This document shows positions 39,313 through 47,618 of a stretch of 64,000 nt of DNA, one piece after another. The first letter of the stretch is position 1. Every line of letters begins with the position of its first letter. The stretch comes from JAYPUG01 sp038117265 (GTDB taxonomy: Bacteria > Pseudomonadota > Alphaproteobacteria > UBA6615), in assembly GCA_038117265.1 (NCBI GenBank), contig JAYOFO010000003.1:1-64000 (forward strand), read 5' to 3'. A program made the position numbers and the translations under genes. The notes beneath the pieces are model-generated. The model saw only the letters and a list, made by a program, of their open reading frames with translations, searched no databases and had not been told where the DNA came from.

Positions 39313-39894
39313 CTACTCTTCCACGCCGGCGGTGAACTTGAAGCCGATGTCCTTCAGCGAGGCCACCGCGACGTCGCCGAACTCCTCGGCGAGCTCCGTC
39401 TCGACCGACGGGGCATACGACACACGGTCGTTGCTGGTCGCGTCCTTAAGCTCGATGATCGCCAGCAGGCGGCCGGTCTCGTCGGAGACATTCTTGAAGT
39501 TGCGGCTGATGCCCGACGGCACCGAGACGAAGTCCATCGGGTCGAGCGTGATCTTGTGCTCGCCCTCGTCGCCCCAGCAGACCTCGAAGCGCCCCTGCAG
39601 GCACATGAAATTCTCGATGGTGATCTCGTGGTTGTGCAGGCCCGGCCCGTTGCCCGGCGGGCACTCGGCGATGGCGACGACCACCCGCTCGCCGGCCTTG
39701 ATCGGCGCCATGGCGCTGCGACCCGTATAGGACTCGGGCACCATGATCGGATAGACGCGGTGGGCGGTGAGCTTCTCCATCGCGGCGCGCGGGATGCCGG
39801 TGCTCTCGTCATGCTGGTCCGAGTACGGCGTCAGGTCGGTGAACCGCGCGTGGCGCGCGGCCATCTGGGCCGGCGAAAAGTCGATCGTTTTCAT
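39313..39894 (-). CDS. Cupin-domain protein, first gene of the MDR/SDR operon
   Basis: 193 residues. The cupin core is GNGPGLHNHEITIENFMCLQ (metal His/Glu) and a second motif around DPMDFVSVPSGISRNFKNV. The flanks AARHARFTDLTPYSDQHDE and GRLLAIIELKDATSNDRV have no motif I recognise. Related cupins act in aromatic or polyketide turnover or as regulators. A perfect 17-bp inverted repeat lies about 90 bases upstream. It is probably an enzyme or sensor of the pathway controlled by the LysR gene. Confidence 0.78.
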   Translation of the reverse strand: MKTIDFSPAQMAARHARFTDLTPYSDQHDESTGIPRAAMEKLTAHRVYPIMVPESYTGRSAMAPIKAGERVVVAIAECPPGNGPGLHNHEITIENFMCLQGRFEVCWGDEGEHKITLDPMDFVSVPSGISRNFKNVSDETGRLLAIIELKDATSNDRVSYAPSVETELAEEFGDVAVASLKDIGFKFTAGVEE

Positions 39895-39983
39895 GCGTTT
39901 CCTCCCAGGCTTTTCCGTAGCCCCACTCTGGCATTGTTGGCGTTGCGCCGAAAATGCCGTTTGCGCACCGGGTCATGTCGTTT

Positions 39984-40000
39984 CGGCATGGATCATGCCG
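39984..40000. promoter_or_regulatory. Inverted repeat, candidate operator upstream of the cupin/MDR operon
   Basis: CGGCATG-GAT-CATGCCG is a perfect 7-bp dyad with a 3-base spacer. It sits at the 3' end of the LysR gene and about 90 bases upstream of the cupin gene, a normal operator distance. The half-site with flank TTTCGGCATGG recurs at 40946-40956 in front of the LysR-divergent hydrolase gene. Confidence 0.5.
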
Positions 40001-40901
40001 GGGCCGGTGACGTATCCGAAAACAAAGCACCAACCTCCTGAACGACGATCTCGCACAGCGTGTTGAAAGCATGCCCCGTCTCGCGCCCGCTAAGCCAGCC
40101 GAGATGGCGGTCCAACGCAATGCCGGGCAATCGGGTCGCCTGAACCTTTCCCTCGAATGCGGAATCCTCGAGCGCCGACTTTGGCAGGACGCCGCAGGCG
40201 AGATCGCGCCGGACGATGTCCAGCGCGGCATGCGCGCTCTCCACCCGGTAGCGCAGGTCGAGTGCGTTGCGCGCCAGGCCAGAGAGTTCCTCCACCCAAG
40301 AGGCCATCGTCGTCTGCTGGTTCGTGACCACGAGCGGGAGCCCCTGGAGGTCATCCCAGTTCGTGACCGAGGCCGGAACATCGCGTCCGGGAGCGGTCAC
40401 GAGGTACACCGGTTCGGAGAAGAGCATGCGAAAGCTGATGCCCGGTGCGTAGGAAGGACGCGAGGTGATCGCCAGGTCGATCGTTTCGTCGGCCAGGCCG
40501 GTGAGAAGATTCCCGCCGACACCTTCGACGAAGCCCAGACGCAGTTCGGGAAACGGATCCGACATTCGCGCTGCGACCCGCCCGCAGAGCAGTCGGCCGA
40601 GCGAGGGTGTCGTGCCTATGTTGAACCAGCCGCGCACCTCCCCGACGGCCGCGTTGATCTCCTCGCGCGCGCGTGCCGCCTGCAGGCGCATGGCCTCGGC
40701 GTGGCGCAGCAGAATGTGCCCGGACTCGGTCAAGGACACGCCTCCCGGTTCGCGGGCAAACAGTTTCGCGCCGATGTCACGTTCGAGGGCCGAGATCTGC
40801 CGGCTCAATGCAGATTGGGCGACGTTGAGCCGCCGCGCGGCAGCGGTGAAGCTTCCCGCCTCGGCAATCGCGGAAAAGTACCGGAGTTGTCGGGATTCCA
40901 T
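39993..40901 (-). CDS. LysR-family transcriptional regulator
   Basis: 302 residues. The N-terminal winged helix is QLRYFSAIAEAGSFTAAARR and LNVAQSALSRQISALERDIG. The C-terminal effector domain begins GWFNIGTTPSLGRLLCG. It is transcribed away from the hydrolase gene across a 137-bp gap, the classic LysR layout. It therefore probably controls the hydrolase/hydratase pair and, given the shared motif, the cupin operon. The inducer is unknown. Confidence 0.9.
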   Translation of the reverse strand: MESRQLRYFSAIAEAGSFTAAARRLNVAQSALSRQISALERDIGAKLFAREPGGVSLTESGHILLRHAEAMRLQAARAREEINAAVGEVRGWFNIGTTPSLGRLLCGRVAARMSDPFPELRLGFVEGVGGNLLTGLADETIDLAITSRPSYAPGISFRMLFSEPVYLVTAPGRDVPASVTNWDDLQGLPLVVTNQQTTMASWVEELSGLARNALDLRYRVESAHAALDIVRRDLACGVLPKSALEDSAFEGKVQATRLPGIALDRHLGWLSGRETGHAFNTLCEIVVQEVGALFSDTSPAPA

Positions 40902-40910
40902 GGCGAAACA

Positions 40911-40968
40911 GCCGCATGGGTGAGATCGGCGGAAAGACTATACCTTTTCGGCATGGCCGCATGGTTGA
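40911..40968. promoter_or_regulatory. Divergent regulatory region with direct repeats (LysR / hydrolase)
   Basis: GCCGCATGG-G/T-TGA occurs twice (40911-40923 and 40956-40968), 45 bases apart, in the gap between the two divergent genes. The copy of TTTCGGCATGG at 40946-40956 overlaps the second repeat. Repeats of this kind are expected for LysR binding; no footprint exists to confirm it. Confidence 0.45.
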
Positions 40969-41038
40969 TGTGCGGGCGATTGTCGGCGTCCGGCCTGGAT
41001 GCCAGACTTCGGGTCAAGTCATAACCGGGGGAGCCGCC

Positions 41039-41947
41039 ATGAGCGAACGCGAAAAAGTCTGGGAAGACGTCACCTTCTTCAGCGACGGCATCGAGATCGC
41101 TGCGCACCTCTATACGCCGCGGAACTGGAAGCCGGGCGACCCGGCGCGTCCGGCCATCGTCTGCCTGCACGGCTATTCGGGCATGAAGGAGGTCTACGGC
41201 ATGGACGTGCCGCGGCGGCTGTGGGAGGAGGGCTACTTCGTGCTGGCGCCCGACCACCGCGGCTTCGGCGAGAGCGGCGGCGCGCGCGGCCGACACCGGC
41301 CGCTGGAACAGGCGCAGGACGTCTACGACGCCTTTACCTACATGGAGACGGTGGACGGCGTCGACCGCAACCGCATGGGCTGCTACGGCACCAGCTGGGG
41401 CGGGGCGTCCGTCATCTGGTGTGCCGCCTTCGACGAGCGGATCAAGGTGATCGTGAATTCCGTCGGCGTGTCCGACGGGCTGCGCTGGATGCAGCAGGCG
41501 CGCCGGCCGCACGAGTGGCTGGACTTCCGCAAGCAGGTCGCCGAGGCGGCGCGCAAGCGCGTGACCACGGGCGAGGCGACCCACTGGCCGCTGCTCGACA
41601 TCATGCTGACCGATCCGCACACGCTCGACGTGATCCAGCAGCATCACCAGAAGCACGGCCACTACGTCTCGGACTACGACCTCGAGAGCGCGGAGGCCTG
41701 CATGCGCTTCCGGCCCGAGAAGGTGGCGCACCTGATCTCGCCGCGCCCGGTCCTGGTGATCTATGCCGAGGACGATTGCACGGTGCCGCCCGAGGAGCAG
41801 TTCGGCTGCTACGCCGCGCTCGGCCAGCCCAAGAAGCTGGTCATGCTGCCGGGCGCCCAGCACTACGAGAGCTATTACTTCTGCAATCCCGAGATGCACG
41901 AGATCGGCATGTCGGAGGCCGTCGCCTGGTTCGACGAGTATCTCTAG
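41039..41947 (+). CDS. Alpha/beta hydrolase, dienelactone-hydrolase/acetylesterase type
   Basis: 302 residues. The oxyanion segment is AIVCLHGYSGMKEVYG, then FVLAPDHRGFGESGG. The nucleophile Ser is in GCYGTSWGGASVIWC, the acid is probably in LVIYAEDDCTVPPEEQ and the His in PGAQHYESYY. It would hydrolyse an ester, lactone or C-C bond in the pathway of this block. An enoyl-CoA hydratase-like gene follows after 13 bp, so they form an operon facing away from the LysR gene. Confidence 0.87.
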   Translation: MSEREKVWEDVTFFSDGIEIAAHLYTPRNWKPGDPARPAIVCLHGYSGMKEVYGMDVPRRLWEEGYFVLAPDHRGFGESGGARGRHRPLEQAQDVYDAFTYMETVDGVDRNRMGCYGTSWGGASVIWCAAFDERIKVIVNSVGVSDGLRWMQQARRPHEWLDFRKQVAEAARKRVTTGEATHWPLLDIMLTDPHTLDVIQQHHQKHGHYVSDYDLESAEACMRFRPEKVAHLISPRPVLVIYAEDDCTVPPEEQFGCYAALGQPKKLVMLPGAQHYESYYFCNPEMHEIGMSEAVAWFDEYL

Positions 41948-41960
41948 GGGGAGACGAAGG

Positions 41961-42785
41961 ATGAACGACGAGGATTTCGGAACGCTGCGCATCGAGCGCC
42001 GCGACGAGGTCGCGGTGATCCACATGATCAACCTGACCGAAGGCATCCAGGCGGGCCGCACGCTCGACTTCCACTGGGAGATCGGGCTGGCCCTGTCGAA
42101 GCTGCGCGACGACCAGGGGGTGCGGGTGGTCATCCTGACGGGCGCGCGCGACGGCGAGTTCATGGTCGCGCCGCGCACCGACGTCTATGAGGAGCCGGGC
42201 GCGCTGGGCGGACACAACGACCCGAAGGGCTCGTGGAAGGTCTTCAACGGGATCATCCGCGCCCACCAGGCGCTGACCGAGATGGAGAAGCCGGTGATCG
42301 CGCGGGTCAACGGCGACGCGGTCGGGTTCGGCCAGAGCCTGATGCTGGGCTGCGACATTATCGTCGCGCGCGAGGATGCGCGCATCGCCGACATGCACAT
42401 GGCGATGGGCGACGTCGCGCCCTATGGCCCGCCCTTCGCGATCGTGCCGGGAGACGGTGGGGCCTCGCTGATCCCGCTCTACATGGCGCCGCCGCTGGCC
42501 AAGGAGTACCTGATGCTCGGCAAGGAATACACCGCGCGCCAGCTCGCCGATCTGCACATGATAAACTATGCCGTGCCGCTGGCCGACCTCGACAAGGAGG
42601 TCGACCGGCTGGTCGGCAAGCTGCTGGAGAAGCCGCCGCTGGCGCTCGCCTGGACCAAGCGCTCGGTCAACCGCTACATCGCGGCCCAGCACAACCAGAC
42701 GCTGGACGCCTCGGCCGCCTACGAGATGGTCAACTTCCTGCAGTGGGAGCGCGCCGGCTTCAAGCAGGACATGGACTTCGAGTAG
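41961..42785 (+). CDS. Enoyl-CoA hydratase/isomerase family protein
   Basis: Crotonase-fold protein of 274 residues. The oxyanion-hole strands are VVILTGARDGEFMVAPRTD and KPVIARVNGDAVGFGQSLML, then IADMHMAMGDVAPYGPP. In typical hydratases two Glu residues serve as catalysts. Here the second loop is AMGDVAPYGPPFAIVPGDGG, so the chemistry may differ. GGGGAGACGAAGG precedes the ATG. It is second in the operon after the hydrolase and probably acts on a CoA or acid intermediate of the same pathway. Confidence 0.85.
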   Translation: MNDEDFGTLRIERRDEVAVIHMINLTEGIQAGRTLDFHWEIGLALSKLRDDQGVRVVILTGARDGEFMVAPRTDVYEEPGALGGHNDPKGSWKVFNGIIRAHQALTEMEKPVIARVNGDAVGFGQSLMLGCDIIVAREDARIADMHMAMGDVAPYGPPFAIVPGDGGASLIPLYMAPPLAKEYLMLGKEYTARQLADLHMINYAVPLADLDKEVDRLVGKLLEKPPLALAWTKRSVNRYIAAQHNQTLDASAAYEMVNFLQWERAGFKQDMDFE

Positions 42786-42803
42786 CGGCCGCTAGACCCT
42801 TGG

Positions 42804-43526
42804 CTACGCCCGCCGGCCCGCATGCGGGCTGCCGGGCGCGTGGGTGACGTATTCGAGCACGTGTCGGCCGGGCCACTCCTCGCCCCGGTCGGCCTCGATG
42901 AAACGCGGCTCGAAGGAATAGTCGTCGGGGCCCAGCTCGGTTCCCTCCCACAGCACGCCGTGCTTGGCCCAGCCCGTCACCGACAGCAGCTTGCGGCCGC
43001 GGATGATCCCGCGCGAGACCGCGATACGCGGGAAGCGCTCGGCGCGGTACCAGCGCCCCAGCTCTTCGTCGTCTTCGACGGCATCGGTGTTGTACGAGCC
43101 GATCTGCATCGCCGAGGGCGGACCCATACAATAGGGGGCGGCGCGTTCTTCCGGCCCGTTCACGACCAGTTCCTCGATGAAGGTGCACACCCGATGGTTC
43201 CGCCAGGCGCGCAGCGACCCTGCGTGTTAGAGGCGCAACGCATCGATGCCGTTGCCCAGGCCCAGAAACGTGTTGGTCGATGCCCCTGCGGTCAGGATGA
43301 CGTTCTGCCAACCGGTCGCCACCGGCGGGTCGGTCGTCTCCTGCCGGGTGGGCGCGCCCGGAATGTAGGGGCGTTCGGGGTGGGCGACGATGTCGTAGTG
43401 CCCGATCCAGGCGACCCCCGGTGCCGCCTGGACGGCCGGCAGGAAGGTGTCGTGCAGCCAGGCGCGGTGCGCGTCGCGGCCGCCCCCATACAGGTCGAAC
43501 CAGTCGGCTCGCAGGACCTCACCCAT
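42804..43526 (-). pseudogene. EthD-like alpha/beta-barrel protein interrupted by in-frame TAA
   Basis: The first part starts MGEVLRADWFDLYGGGRDAH and ends GLGNGIDALRL. A TAA at 43227-43229 stops it. The same frame continues HAGSLRAWRNHRVCTFIEEL to a TAG at 42804. The second part contains DDEELGRWYRAERFPRIAVS and GRKLLSVTGWAKHG, the pattern of a small dimeric alpha-beta barrel repeated twice. The two halves together give a protein of 240 residues. The barrel family is inferred from layout only. The break may be a real nonsense change or a sequence error. Confidence 0.55.
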
Positions 43527-43565
43527 CTCGTGTCTCCTTCGCCCGTGGAATCGGCGCCGACCGCG

Positions 43566-44336
43566 TCAGACCATCACCTCGCCGCCGCACACCGCAAGTG
43601 TCTGGCCCGACATGAACGAACTAGCCGGCGAGGCGAGGAAGATCACGGCGCCGACCAGGTCGTCGGGAACGCCCGGGCGCTTCAACAGACGCTTGCCCTG
43701 GATGAAGCCGTGCAGGTCGTCATCCATACTCGCATGATCGACCTCGGTGGTGGTGTAGCCGGGCATCAGCGTGTTGACGTTGATGTTGTGGTCACCCAGT
43801 TCGCGCGCCAGCACACGGGTCATGCCGATGATCGCCGACTTCGAGGTGACGTAGTGCAGGAAGCCCGGTACGCCCTGCGGCACGGTGCCCGAGGAGACGT
43901 TGATGATCCGGCCGCGGCCCGCCGCGCGCATCGTCGGCGCGACCGCCCGGGCACAGAGATACGATCCGGTGATGTTCACCCGGATGACGCGGTCCCACTC
44001 GTCCAGGGGGATCTCGTCGAACGGGCACCGCGGGATGGTCGCGAAGACCGCCGCATTGTTGACCAGCACGTCGACCCGCCCGTGGGCGTCGAGGGCGGCG
44101 GCGACCATGGCCTCGACCGAGCCGGAATCGGCCACATCCGTCTCGACGGCAAGCGCGCGCCCGCCTGCAGCCTCGATTTCCGCCGCGACCCTGGCCACGT
44201 TCGCGCCGTTGATGTCGGCGAGCACCGGTATGGCGCCGGCCTCGGCGAAGGCGAGGGCGTACTCGCGGCCCAGCCCCTGGCCGGCGCCGGTGATGATGAC
44301 GATTTGGTCGCTGACGTCGAAGCGATCGGTTCCCAT
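43566..44336 (-). CDS. Short-chain dehydrogenase/reductase
   Basis: 256 residues. The cofactor loop is IVIITGAGQGLGREYALAF, the acidic pocket is PVLADINGANVARV (NAD type), then DVLVNNAAVF. The catalytic residues are in IINVSSGTVPQG (Ser) and FLHYVTSKSAIIGMTRVLA (Tyr-x-x-x-Lys). It ends with SSFMSGQTLAVCGGEVMV, as in 3-ketoacyl reductase-like SDRs. It lies 23 bp after the VOC gene and 39 bp before the EthD-like gene on the same strand, so all three may be one operon. Confidence 0.87.
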   Translation of the reverse strand: MGTDRFDVSDQIVIITGAGQGLGREYALAFAEAGAIPVLADINGANVARVAAEIEAAGGRALAVETDVADSGSVEAMVAAALDAHGRVDVLVNNAAVFATIPRCPFDEIPLDEWDRVIRVNITGSYLCARAVAPTMRAAGRGRIINVSSGTVPQGVPGFLHYVTSKSAIIGMTRVLARELGDHNINVNTLMPGYTTTEVDHASMDDDLHGFIQGKRLLKRPGVPDDLVGAVIFLASPASSFMSGQTLAVCGGEVMV

Positions 44337-44359
44337 GGTTTCCTCCCTGTTTGTCGGTG

Positions 44360-44758
44360 TCAGGCCCCGACCCGGTTCGCGACCTCGATCAGGTTGCCGT
44401 CGGGGTCGCGGAAGTAGATCGAGTTGAGCGGCCCCGTCGCGCCGGTGCGCGGCACGGGGCCCTGGATGATCTCGATTCCCAGCCCCCGGACATGCGCCAG
44501 CACGCCCTCGATCGGGTCTTCGGTCAGGAAGCACACGTCGGCGCTGCCGGGCAGGGGCGTCGTCGCCTTGGGCTCGAACTCGTGGCCGGCCAGGTGCAGG
44601 TTGATCTTCTGGTCGCCGAAACGCAACGCGGTGCGCCCGCCCTCGAAGGTCTCCACGGTCATGCCCAGGGTTCGGACGTAGAAATCGCAGGCCGCCTCGA
44701 TCGAGGCGACGGTGAAGACGATGTGGTCGAGGGACGCGATGGTGACGGGTGCGGTCAT
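44360..44758 (-). CDS. VOC-family protein (glyoxalase/dioxygenase fold)
   Basis: 132 residues: IASLDHIVFTVASIEAACDF gives the first metal His, GGRTALRFGDQKINLHLAGH the second region, and YFRDPDGNLIEVANRVG the terminal Glu. The substrate is unknown; extradiol dioxygenases and lactoylglutathione lyases share the fold. It is first in the run with the SDR gene downstream. Confidence 0.84.
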   Translation of the reverse strand: MTAPVTIASLDHIVFTVASIEAACDFYVRTLGMTVETFEGGRTALRFGDQKINLHLAGHEFEPKATTPLPGSADVCFLTEDPIEGVLAHVRGLGIEIIQGPVPRTGATGPLNSIYFRDPDGNLIEVANRVGA

Positions 44759-44772
44759 GTTCCGGCCTCCGG

Positions 44773-45519
44773 TCAGACGACGGGTTCGTAGGGGTGGGTG
44801 TCGGGCCGTCCGGCCGCGAACCGCCAGATCCGGTCGCGCTCGGGGCGATCGGCGGCGGGCAGGGCGAGCAGCGTGCTCGACACCGTGCCGTAGCCCCGGT
44901 CGGTGACGATGCACATGGTCTCGCGCGGGTCTTCCCCGGCATCGTGCAGACGCGTGGCGAGCAGCGATGTCCAGCCCGACCAGTCGTCACCGTCCACGTC
45001 GGGTTCGGGCGCGGCACGGAAGCGGGGCAGGAACCGGCCGAGACGCTGGCTCGCCGTATCGTCGAGCTCGCGCGAGGTGATCATGTGCAGGCCCAGCGGA
45101 ATCTCGAACACCTCGACGGCGGGTGCCTCGGTGCCGCGGATCCACCAGGCGGTGGCATTGTCGGCAACGACCAGGTTGAACGAGCGGTAGGCGCTGCCGT
45201 CGAGTGCGCCGAGCGCCGTGGCGGCCGCCGCGGCATCGGCATGGTCGACCGCCTCGAGGACCAGTTCGCCGCGCGAGCGCTTGCCGACGGTCGGGCCCAG
45301 CGAGCCCTCGCGGTTGAGGATCGCGGCGGCGACGTCGTTGTCGTTGACGGCGATCCAGGTGCCGCCGGCCAGCTCGTCGAGGCCGCCGACCACGTCGGTC
45401 CGGTCGGGCCAGTGGCGCGCGGGCGGCTGCCAGGCACGGTCGGTCATCTCGTCCCGGTTGGCGGCGAGCAGCAGCGGCCAGGCGTGGCCGGGGCGGCGGA
45501 GGATGACAAGCGTGCACAT
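44773..45519 (-). CDS. NRDE-family (TANGO2-like) protein
   Basis: 248 residues with the name-giving motif at LLAANRDEMTDRAWQPP and the paired segment AGGTWIAVNDNDVAAAILNRE. It begins MCTLVILRRPGH, placing a Cys at position 2 as in N-terminal nucleophile hydrolases. Related TANGO2 proteins act in heme or lipid handling in eukaryotes; the bacterial role is not settled. It is divergent from the DUF1476 gene. Confidence 0.87.
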   Translation of the reverse strand: MCTLVILRRPGHAWPLLLAANRDEMTDRAWQPPARHWPDRTDVVGGLDELAGGTWIAVNDNDVAAAILNREGSLGPTVGKRSRGELVLEAVDHADAAAAATALGALDGSAYRSFNLVVADNATAWWIRGTEAPAVEVFEIPLGLHMITSRELDDTASQRLGRFLPRFRAAPEPDVDGDDWSGWTSLLATRLHDAGEDPRETMCIVTDRGYGTVSSTLLALPAADRPERDRIWRFAAGRPDTHPYEPVV

Positions 45520-45612
45520 GGAGGATTTTTCAATTCAAACCGGGGCGCGGGATCACTATATCTATGTTGCACATGCGAGCGGCAAGTGCCGAACCGGGAG
45601 AGTGGCAGAGCC

Positions 45613-45936
45613 ATGTCGACATTTGACGAGCGCGAAAAGGGCTTTGAGAACAAGTTTAAGCGCGACGAAGAGTTCAAGTTCAAGGCGACGGCGCGTCGCA
45701 ACAAGCTGCTGGGCCTGTGGGCGGCCGCGCAGATGGGATTGGCCGGCGCCGACGCCGATGCCTATGCGCAGGAGGTGATCAAGTCCGACTTCGAGCGTCC
45801 GGGCGACGACGATGTGCTCGAAAAGGTCTTTGGCGACCTACAGGCCAAGGGTGTCGACACGTCGGAACACATCGTTCGCAAGCACATGGACGAGCTGCTG
45901 AGCGAGGCGATGCAGCAGATTCACGACGGCGTCTGA
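45613..45936 (+). CDS. ATPase inhibitor subunit zeta (DUF1476)
   Basis: 107 residues, almost all helical: STFDEREKGFENKFKRDEEF, then KATARRNKLLGLWAAAQMGL and EHIVRKHMDELLSEAMQQI. DUF1476 proteins are the zeta inhibitor of F1-ATPase in alphaproteobacteria, blocking ATP hydrolysis through their N-terminal inhibitory region. A terminator follows. In many alphaproteobacteria this gene lies between purB and purC, and here it is still near purB. Confidence 0.92.
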   Translation: MSTFDEREKGFENKFKRDEEFKFKATARRNKLLGLWAAAQMGLAGADADAYAQEVIKSDFERPGDDDVLEKVFGDLQAKGVDTSEHIVRKHMDELLSEAMQQIHDGV

Positions 45937-45963
45937 ACGCACGCCGATCTGCAAGAAATGCCG

Positions 45964-45984
45964 AGGCGCCCCTGCGGGGCGCCT
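45964..45984 (+). terminator. Intrinsic terminator after DUF1476
   Basis: AGGCGCCCC-TGC-GGGGCGCCT makes a 9-bp GC-rich stem with a 3-base loop, followed by TTCGGCTTT. It lies 27 bases after the DUF1476 stop and separates it from the DUF1330 gene. Confidence 0.72.
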
Positions 45985-46016
45985 TTCGGCTTTCCGGACA
46001 TCCGAAGGAGATGGGA

Positions 46017-46310
46017 ATGGCGAAGGCTTACTGGGTCGCCGCGTATCACGAAATCCGAGATGCGGAGAAGCTGGCGGCGTACGCAAAGATCGCGGGCCCC
46101 GCGATCGTGGCGGCCGGCGGACGGTTCCTGACGCGCGGTAATGCGGCGAAGGTCTACGAGGCCGGAATCCTGCAGCGGACCACCGTCATCGAGTTCCCCT
46201 CGCTGGAAGCCGCGGTCGCGCTGCATGACGGGCCGGAATACCAGCACGCACTCCAGGTGCTGGGCGACGGGGTCACGCGCGACGTGCGTCTCGTCGAGGG
46301 CGTCGAATAA
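46017..46310 (+). CDS. DUF1330 family protein
   Basis: 97 residues, a ferredoxin-like small alpha-beta barrel: AYWVAAYHEIRDAEKLAAYA, then GRFLTRGNAAKVYEAG and TVIEFPSLEAAVALHDGPEY. These are the usual DUF1330 signatures. Function is unknown. AAGGAG lies 8 bases before the ATG at 46017, which decides against the ATG at 46011. Confidence 0.88.
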   Translation: MAKAYWVAAYHEIRDAEKLAAYAKIAGPAIVAAGGRFLTRGNAAKVYEAGILQRTTVIEFPSLEAAVALHDGPEYQHALQVLGDGVTRDVRLVEGVE

Positions 46311-46314
46311 GGGC

Positions 46315-47238
46315 CTAGCGTTTCAGCAGACCGAGTTCGCCGAGGAGTTCTGCATACTCGGCCCGTTCCGCGGCGAGGTAGTCGTGCAGCGCCGTGCCCG
46401 CGTTGTACATCGGCGACCAGCTCAGCCGCGCCAGCTCTTCGACCCAGACCGGCTGTGCGACAGCATCCCGCAGCACCTCCTCCCAGAAGCTGACCTGCGC
46501 CGGCGATATCCCGGCCGGGCCGCTGACCCCGCGCCAGGCGCCGACCACGCACGGAACGCCCAGCTCGTCCCAGGTCGGCACGTCGGCGAAGCGGCCTTCG
46601 AGGCGCGCGGGCGCCGAGATGGCGATCAATCGCGCGTTCCGGGCCTCGACCTCGGCCAGTAGGCTCGCCGCGGTCACCGCGCACACATCGGCCTGTCCCG
46701 CCATCACGTCGGCGACCGCGTCGAGGGCGGAATCGAAGACCCGCACGATGGGTGCGTTCACATCGGACCCGGGCGCGCGCAGCAGCTTGGCCAGTGCGAT
46801 GTGGTTGGGATTGCCGAGCGCGGTCGACAGCGCGACCGTGACGAGGTGGGGCTCGGTCTCCAGGCGCAGGAGCAGGTCCGCACCGCTCTCGTAGGCAGAC
46901 TCGGCGCGCACCGCGAAGGCGATGTACTCGGTGACCAGGGTCGCGATCGGGGTGTAGCGGGTGTGCTCGAAGTCGGCGAGGCCGGCCAGGTAGTCGGTGG
47001 TCAGGTTGGGCGAGCTGATGCTGACGACATGGGCGTCGCCCGGATGCGCATCGACGAACTCGGTCCACACGCGGCGTGCGCCATCGCCGGCGACGTTTTC
47101 GACCGCGACCGGCACATCGGCGGCTCCGGCCGCCACGATGGCCTTTTCGAGCGCGCGCGCCACGCGGTCGAGCCCGCCGCCCGGCGGCGTGCCGGCGGCC
47201 AGGGTGAGGGCGCGTTGGGGTGTCCAGTTTCCGGTCAT
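46315..47238 (-). CDS. Bug/TctC-type solute-binding domain protein without signal peptide
   Basis: 307 residues of the tripartite tricarboxylate binding-protein fold: GTPPGGGLDRVARALEKAIV (ligand loop), VAVENVAGDGARRVW, YLAGLADFEHTRYTPIATL, and ISAPARLEGRFADVPTWDELG near the end. Normal members are exported to the periplasm. This one starts MTGNWTPQRALTLAAG with no hydrophobic signal, and no tctA or tctB gene adjoins it. It may bind a ligand in the cytoplasm, as a sensor or carrier. The substrate is unknown. Confidence 0.78.
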   Translation of the reverse strand: MTGNWTPQRALTLAAGTPPGGGLDRVARALEKAIVAAGAADVPVAVENVAGDGARRVWTEFVDAHPGDAHVVSISSPNLTTDYLAGLADFEHTRYTPIATLVTEYIAFAVRAESAYESGADLLLRLETEPHLVTVALSTALGNPNHIALAKLLRAPGSDVNAPIVRVFDSALDAVADVMAGQADVCAVTAASLLAEVEARNARLIAISAPARLEGRFADVPTWDELGVPCVVGAWRGVSGPAGISPAQVSFWEEVLRDAVAQPVWVEELARLSWSPMYNAGTALHDYLAAERAEYAELLGELGLLKR

Positions 47239-47285
47239 GGTGCGAACTCGTGCGATGGCGACGCCGGTCAGTCTGGCATTCCCGG

Positions 47286-47618
47286 CTAGATCGTGTCGAA
47301 CGGGTGCCAGCCGTCGCGATGCTCGATTTCGACGACCCAGACGTCGGGATCGCGGTCCACGTTCCGCGCGATGTAGGCATCGGCCTCGGCCTCGGGGATC
47401 GCGGCACCGTCGAGGGCCGGGAACCAGGTCAGCCTTCCATCCAGATCGCGCGCCTGGGTGAACACCAGGCAGTCATTCTCGAGCCGGTTGACCTTGAGGA
47501 TGACGGTGCCCGACTGGCGCTCGCCCCGGCGCGCGATGTAGGCCGGCACGCCGGCGTCGGAGGCGCGCCGGACGCCGGCGCTGACCCACAGCTCGGTCGG
47601 CAGGCGGGCGTCGCTCAA
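47286..47618 (-). CDS. DUF1491 family protein
   Basis: 110 residues, an alphaproteobacterial family of unknown function: RLPTELWVSAGVRRASDAGV, then VPAYIARRGERQSGTVILKV and EADAYIARNVDRDPDVWVVE. Its ATG directly abuts the purB stop (47619), so they are in one transcript. Confidence 0.87.
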   Translation of the reverse strand: MSDARLPTELWVSAGVRRASDAGVPAYIARRGERQSGTVILKVNRLENDCLVFTQARDLDGRLTWFPALDGAAIPEAEADAYIARNVDRDPDVWVVEIEHRDGWHPFDTI

